Positions 6,391 to 9,676 of a stretch of 9,676 nucleotides of DNA are shown piece after piece. Below the pieces are notes generated by a model that was not told where the DNA came from, did no database searches, and was given only the letters and a program-made list of their open reading frames with translations. The DNA is from Methanosarcina sp. (GTDB lineage Archaea > Halobacteriota > Methanosarcinia > Methanosarcinales > Methanosarcinaceae), in the NCBI GenBank assembly GCA_017883485.1, contig JADGNM010000071.1, positions 1 through 9,676 of the forward strand, read 5' to 3'. The first letter of the stretch is position 1; each line of letters opens with the position of its first letter. Made by a program: the position numbers and the translations under genes.

Positions 6391-7642
6391 AGGGAGATTA
6401 TGCTTATCTGCTGCATATAGTCCGCTCGCTCAAGAGCACGGGCAAAGGGGCATGCATCCTGCCGCACGGTGTGCTGTTCCGCGGCAATTCCGAAGCCGAT
6501 ATCCGACGTGCCCTCGTGTGCAAGGGCTACATCAAGGGAATAATCGGCCTGCCAGCCAACCTTTTCTACGGCACCGGCATCCCGGCATGTATTATTGTTA
6601 TCGACAAGGAGGAAGCCAAAAACCGCAAAGGCATTTTTATGATCGATGCCAGTGCGGGTTTCATGAAGGACGGTCCCAAGAACCGCCTGCGAACTAAGGA
6701 TATCCACAGGATAGTAGATGTTTTCACAAGGCAGGTAGATATCCCAAAATACTCGCGGATGATCAGCCTGGAGGAAATCGAGAAAAACGAGTTCAACCTC
6801 AACCTCCCTCGCTATATCGACAGCCAGCAGGCTGAGGACCTTCAGGATATCGAAGGCCACCTGCATGGAGGCATTCCCTCTGCTGATGTAGATGCACTTC
6901 AGCGCTACTGGAATATCTGCCCGCAGCTCCGGCAGACCCTGTTCAAACAGAAACGCCCTGGTTATATGGATCTTGCCGTGGAAAAGGCAGCCATCAAATC
7001 CACTATCTACGAGCATCCCGAGTTTGCAGCTTTCATAGCAGGAATGAATGTGCATTTCGCTGACTGGCGTGAGAAGTCTTCAGCTATGCTCCGACAGTTG
7101 CAGACCGGCTGTCACCCGAAGGAAATCATAGCCGAGCTATCCGAAAACCTGCTATCCCACTACGCCGACAAGCCGCTCATCAACCAGTATGATGTGTATC
7201 AGCACCTGATGGACTACTGGGAAGAAACGATGCAGGACGACTGCTACCTAATCTCCGACGACGGCTGGAAAGCTGAGACTTCCCGTATTATCGAGAAGGA
7301 TAAGAAGGGAAAGGATAAATACAAGGGCTGGACCTGCGACCTTGTACCAAAACTGCTTATTGTAGCCCGCTTTTTCCCCAAAGAACAGGAAGCTATCGAT
7401 AAACTAACTGCTGAACTGGAAGGCATCACCGCCCGTATGACCGAGCTGGAAGAGGAACAGGGCGGCGAAGAAGGAGCTTTTTCCGAACTTGAAAAGGTGA
7501 ATAAGGCTAACGTGAGCTTCCGCCTGAAAGAAATAAGAGGCGACAGGGAAGCAAAGGATGAATACGCTGTCCTAAACGACTGGCTGAAACTCGCAAACGA
7601 GGAAGCCGACCTCAAAAAGCGCCTGAAAAAAGATGAAGCTAA

Positions 7643-7693
7643 ACTTGATTCTAGAGCCTACGCTTTTTACCCCAGGCTCACAGAGGATGATAT
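7643..7693 (+). repeat. hsdM tail segment resembling part of the DUF1016_N gene (copy 1)
   Basis: Aligned by hand without gaps to 8266-8316, 39 of 51 bases match. The encoded peptides are LDSRAYAFYPRLTEDDI here and IDSQVYTYYTRLTEDEI there. In HsdM this is the conserved run leading into KTLVVDDKW. Confidence 0.5.
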
Positions 7694-7897
7694 CAAGACA
7701 CTGGTCGTGGACGACAAATGGCTCTCTGCGCTGGATTCTGCCATCCACGGAGAGATGGATCGTATCAGCCAGTCCCTCACCCAGCGCGTAAAGGAGCTCG
7801 CCGAACGCTATGAAACCCCGATGCCGCAGATGATCTACCGCGTGGCAGAGCTTGAGGAGAAAGTTAACCGGCACCTAGAGAGGATGGGGTTCAAGTT

Positions 7898-8434
7898 ATG
7901 AACGCTGGGAATAATTACGGTTTTCAACAACTTGTCGAGCTCTGCAAACAGACGCATCAGGATATGCAGAAGCGGACCGGCCGTTCCGTGGACATTCATC
8001 TCGTGGTCCGAAACTGGCTTTTTGGCTGGTATATCTTTGAGTATGAGCAAAAAGGATGCGGCAGGGCTGAGTATGGCGCTTATCTGGTCAAACGGCTGTC
8101 GGATGAGTTGGGAATGCAGTTGGGCCGAGGTTTTTCTGCCCGGTCGCTTGAACAATCCCGCAAGTTCTACCTGACGCAGAAGCAAATTCCGCAGACAATG
8201 TCTGCGGAATCAGGGGTGAACGGCAACACTTTTCCGCCGAAGCACCTCAAAGAAGCAAAAGATGCTATTGATTCTCAAGTCTACACTTACTACACCAGAC
8301 TCACTGAGGATGAGATTAGTCAGCAATCTGCTGACCAATTGCCCAGGTCCCATATCAATCCCGTCGAATTCGACGGGATTAGAATGCAAGTAGAGTTGTG
8401 GAATCCTGAACCGGAAGCGGAGGATAGGTCATGA
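7898..8434 (+). CDS. DUF1016_N (YhcG N-terminal) protein of the hsd operon
   Basis: The 178-residue protein carries the DUF1016 N-terminal domain (about 7-95): YGFQQLVELCKQTH, LVVRNWLFGWYIFEYEQ, RAEYGAYLVKRLSDEL, then GRGFSARSLEQSRKFYL. In full YhcG-type proteins this precedes a PD-(D/E)XK nuclease domain; here the nuclease is absent, as in the short form found between hsdM and hsdS in some type I operons. The ATG overlaps the hsdM stop (ATGA, 7898-7901) and the gene's TGA overlaps the hsdS ATG (8431-8434), so translation is probably coupled. The N-terminal domain is thought to mediate protein or DNA contacts; its role in type I systems is not settled. Residues 97-161 are unusual: three palindromes encode IPQTMSAE, ISQQSADQ and NPVEFDGI, and 125-140 (IDSQVYTYYTRLTEDEI) resembles the HsdM tail. 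The reading frame is intact. Confidence 0.75.
   Translation: MNAGNNYGFQQLVELCKQTHQDMQKRTGRSVDIHLVVRNWLFGWYIFEYEQKGCGRAEYGAYLVKRLSDELGMQLGRGFSARSLEQSRKFYLTQKQIPQTMSAESGVNGNTFPPKHLKEAKDAIDSQVYTYYTRLTEDEISQQSADQLPRSHINPVEFDGIRMQVELWNPEPEAEDRS
8186..8210. repeat. palindrome 1 in the DUF1016_N gene (12-base arms)
   Basis: ATTCCGCAGACA (8186-8197) and TGTCTGCGGAAT (8199-8210) are perfect inverted copies around a single A. It starts on a codon boundary and encodes IPQTMSAE just after the N-terminal domain. I recall IRQTxSAE-like runs at the same linker in other DUF1016 proteins, so the hairpin may be widespread. Confidence 0.85.
8266..8316 (+). repeat. HsdM-tail-like segment (copy 2)
   Basis: This is the second copy of the 51-base segment at 7643-7693 (39 of 51 bases the same by hand alignment). 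It lies between palindromes 1 and 2 and ends where palindrome 2 begins. Confidence 0.5.
8315..8339. repeat. palindrome 2 in the DUF1016_N gene
   Basis: GTCAGCA (8319-8325) and TGCTGAC (8329-8335) flank ATC; beyond one A/C mismatch, ATT (8315-8317) pairs with AAT (8337-8339). Total length is 25 bases, as in palindrome 1. Both start with ATT on a codon boundary, end with AAT, and share CAG/CTG at the same inner positions. Confidence 0.75.
8357..8380. repeat. palindrome 3 in the DUF1016_N gene, perfect 24 bases
   Basis: AATCCCGTCGAA (8357-8368) is followed directly by its exact inverted copy TTCGACGGGATT (8369-8380), with no spacer. It also starts on a codon boundary and encodes NPVEFDGI. The stop of this gene lies 52 bases further on. 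Confidence 0.9.
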
Positions 8435-9676
8435 GCGCGGAATGCAGCGCCGTGAACATCCTGCCCGGCTACAGACAGACCGAGGTGGGGGTGATACCGG
8501 AGGATTGGGATGTAAAATTGCTGGGGTCTCTTATCATAGCGCTTGAGGCTGGTGTTAGCGTAAACTCAGTTGAGAAAGAAAAGGACACTTATGCTCATAA
8601 CGCTTCGATAATGAAGACATCATGTGTCATAAGAGGAAAATTTATTCCAGAGGAACACAAGACAATAGTTCCTCATGAAATCCACCGAGCAAAGTTAAAT
8701 CCGCGCAAAGATAGTATCGTAATAAGTCGGATGAATACTAAGGAATTGGTCGGTGAATGTGGATACGTAGATCAGGATTACACCAATCTCTTCTTGCCTG
8801 ATCGTTTGTGGATGACGCGGCACAACAGCCGAATGCCTCATTGCGTCCGATGGCTTGCCCACTTCTTGAGCTCTAACTCCTTCAATCATGCCATCAAAGA
8901 TTCTGCTACTGGAACCAGTGGCAGCATGAAGAACATCTCAAAGGAATCTGTTCTCGCCGTTTGCATACCCTTTCCGCCCAGAGCTGAACAAGAAGTCATC
9001 GCCGATGCATTAAGCGATGCGGATGCCCTCATAGAATCCTTAGAGCAGCTCATCGCCAAGAAACGTCAGATCAAGCAGGGCGCCATGCAGGAATTGCTGA
9101 CAGGCAAGAAACGACTGCCTGAGTTCGTGACCAGCAATAGCTACAAACAGACCGAAGTAGGAGTAATCCCGGAGGATTGGAACCTGCGTACCCTTGGTGA
9201 ATTGGTTACGTTCCTTGATGGAAAACGGCGACCAGTGAAGGACGCTGATCGCGCAAAGATGCGAGGATCAATTCCGTATTACGGAGCTTCTGGAATAGTT
9301 GATTATGTGAATGACTACCTTTTCGACGAGGATCTGATTCTATTAGGAGAAGATGGTGAAAACATTCTTAGCCGGAGTTGTCGCCTCGCCTTTCGCATAT
9401 CAAGAAAAACATGGGTCAACAATCACGCACATGTTCTCAGGCCAAACCCAGATATCAGCATAGGTTTCCTGACGGACTACCTTGAATCGCTTAATTACGA
9501 ACAGTTCAACTCTGGAACCGCTCAACCAAAGCTGAATAAACAAACATGCCTCAATATCCTTATCGCCCTTCCACTCACTAAAAATCAAATTGCGGGCGGC
9601 CACCCCAACCTAAAGGATGGGGTATGCAAGGGCCGCCCGCCGTTATCTTGGAATTGTTTAGTGTTCTATGACAAGA
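8431..9676 (+). CDS. hsdS: type I restriction-modification specificity subunit HsdS, 3' end replaced by mobile-element-like sequence
   Basis: HsdS recognises the DNA target of the type I complex through two target recognition domains (TRDs). TRD1 covers residues ~14-180, opening YRQTEVGVIPEDW. The central conserved region (~180-232) reads IPFPPRAEQEVIADALSDAD, then a helix ending AMQELLTGKKRLPEF. TRD2 (~238-383) opens YKQTEVGVIPEDW and closes SGTAQPKLNKQTCLNI, then LPLTK. There the second conserved helix should begin, but homology stops at about residue 386. From 9592 the frame runs through a GC-rich hairpin resembling an insertion-sequence end and stays open to the window edge, so the product would be a chimera lacking the C-terminal helix that pairs with the first to hold the HsdM copies. 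The gene starts at ATG 8431, overlapping the previous stop. With hsdM also broken, the system is probably inactive. hsdR may lie beyond the element. Confidence 0.85.
   Translation, partial: MSAECSAVNILPGYRQTEVGVIPEDWDVKLLGSLIIALEAGVSVNSVEKEKDTYAHNASIMKTSCVIRGKFIPEEHKTIVPHEIHRAKLNPRKDSIVISRMNTKELVGECGYVDQDYTNLFLPDRLWMTRHNSRMPHCVRWLAHFLSSNSFNHAIKDSATGTSGSMKNISKESVLAVCIPFPPRAEQEVIADALSDADALIESLEQLIAKKRQIKQGAMQELLTGKKRLPEFVTSNSYKQTEVGVIPEDWNLRTLGELVTFLDGKRRPVKDADRAKMRGSIPYYGASGIVDYVNDYLFDEDLILLGEDGENILSRSCRLAFRISRKTWVNNHAHVLRPNPDISIGFLTDYLESLNYEQFNSGTAQPKLNKQTCLNILIALPLTKNQIAGGHPNLKDGVCKGRPPLSWNCLVFYDK
8469..8508 (+). repeat. hsdS internal direct repeat, copy 1
   Basis: This 40-base unit at the start of TRD1 recurs at 9141-9180, at the start of TRD2, with 34 of 40 bases the same. 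It encodes YRQTEVGVIPEDW. Five of the six differences are silent, showing selection on the peptide. Confidence 0.8.
9141..9180 (+). repeat. hsdS internal direct repeat, copy 2
   Basis: This is the second copy of the unit at 8469-8508, 672 bases downstream, encoding YKQTEVGVIPEDW at the start of TRD2. Such repeats can let TRDs be exchanged by homologous recombination. Confidence 0.8.
9592..9676 (-). mobile_element. probable end of an IS200/IS605-type element inserted in hsdS
   Basis: Perfect 10-base arms GCGGGCGGCC (9592-9601) and GGCCGCCCGC (9631-9640) enclose a second hairpin: CCCCA (9603-9607) with TGGGG (9618-9622), and inside it CCT (9609-9611) with AGG (9614-9616). On the minus strand the inner stem reads CCCCATCCTTTAGGTTGGGG, close to the subterminal right-end hairpins of IS200/IS605/IS1341-type elements (CCCC..CCTTTAGG..GGGG pattern, from memory). 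That suggests an element whose right end faces hsdS, with any transposase or TnpB gene beyond the window on the minus strand. The element boundary is within a few bases of 9585-9592, where HsdS homology ends. No transposase is visible, so the family call is tentative; the hairpin itself is certain. Confidence 0.55.

Larger units (their letters stand above)
5506..7901 (+). pseudogene. hsdM: type I restriction-modification methyltransferase subunit HsdM, broken by two frameshifts
   Basis: HsdM methylates adenine N6 and with HsdS forms the modification core of type I systems. The reading starts at ATG 5506 (MALKKSELYSSLW), where the HsdM N-terminal helical domain begins (DASQYKDYVLVLLFIKYLSDKY). 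Frame one ends at TGA 5881-5883, homology continues in the next frame from about 5873, then shifts again near 6380 and runs to TGA 7899-7901. Removing one base at each site gives 797 residues. Corrected positions: the SAM-binding motif I DPTCGSGSLL at 189-198 (6071-6100), the catalytic NPPF at 264-267 (6296-6307), and GKGACILPHGVLFRG after the second break. A long C-terminal extension follows, with a Glu/Lys-rich coiled coil (about 7385-7645) and RLTEDDIKTLVVDDKW, as in the ~800-residue HsdM class. Both breaks lie before or within the methyltransferase domain, so no single fragment holds a complete enzyme. Sequencing error remains possible. Confidence 0.85.

Noticed and set aside
6086..7055. 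Minus-strand frames up to 230 codons under hsdM
   Set aside because: They are antisense to recognisable HsdM sequence and reflect the GC-rich codon pattern; no start signal or family motif.
8186..8380. CRISPR array
   Set aside because: The units are palindromes of differing sequence, unevenly spaced and translated within a gene, not identical repeats with unique spacers.
1..9676. tRNA or rRNA genes
   Set aside because: I saw no cloverleaf with a GTTCRA-type T-loop or rRNA-like conserved core on either strand.

Overview
The window looks like part of a methanogenic archaeon close to Methanosarcina. This rests on long AT-rich gaps between genes, TATA-like boxes, strong GGAGG-type ribosome binding sites, and the gene set: a GyrI-domain MerR-type regulator, an M48 membrane peptidase, a GNAT acetyltransferase and a compact chymotrypsin-fold protease. 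The assignment is an inference; no rRNA or tRNA is present to fix it.

The left two thirds (1-5300) hold scattered single genes. A 92-residue unknown protein (329-607) is followed by the C-terminal half of a ChaB-like protein whose first ~35 residues are absent (724-858). On the minus strand lies a MerR/GyrI regulator (1834-980) broken by one ochre stop inside its DNA-binding domain. Then come an M48 (HtpX-like) metallopeptidase (2152-2955), a 786-base gap with a candidate 38-residue minus-strand ORF (3328-3212), a GNAT acetyltransferase (3808-4248), and a 159-residue serine protease with an intact His/Asp/Ser triad and no signal peptide (4363-4842). A gap with terminator-like hairpins follows.

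The right third (5331-9676) is a type I restriction-modification operon on the plus strand, visibly richer in G and C than the sequence to its left, as expected for a transferred defence block. The order is a 57-residue leader ORF (5331-5504), hsdM (5506-7901), a DUF1016_N gene (7898-8434) and hsdS (8431 onward), the last three joined by ATGA overlaps. The operon looks dead or dying. hsdM needs two +1 frame corrections (near 5870 and 6380). hsdS loses its second conserved repeat where sequence resembling the hairpin end of an IS200/IS605-type element begins at 9592. No hsdR lies inside the window; it may lie beyond the element.

The most unusual signal is in the DUF1016_N gene. Three 24-25 base palindromes lie within 195 bases, all starting on codon boundaries, and around them is a segment resembling the tail of the neighbouring HsdM. 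With the nonsense regulator, the truncated ChaB and the broken hsd genes, the window reads as a region of gene decay and transfer. I see no convincing wholly new system here.
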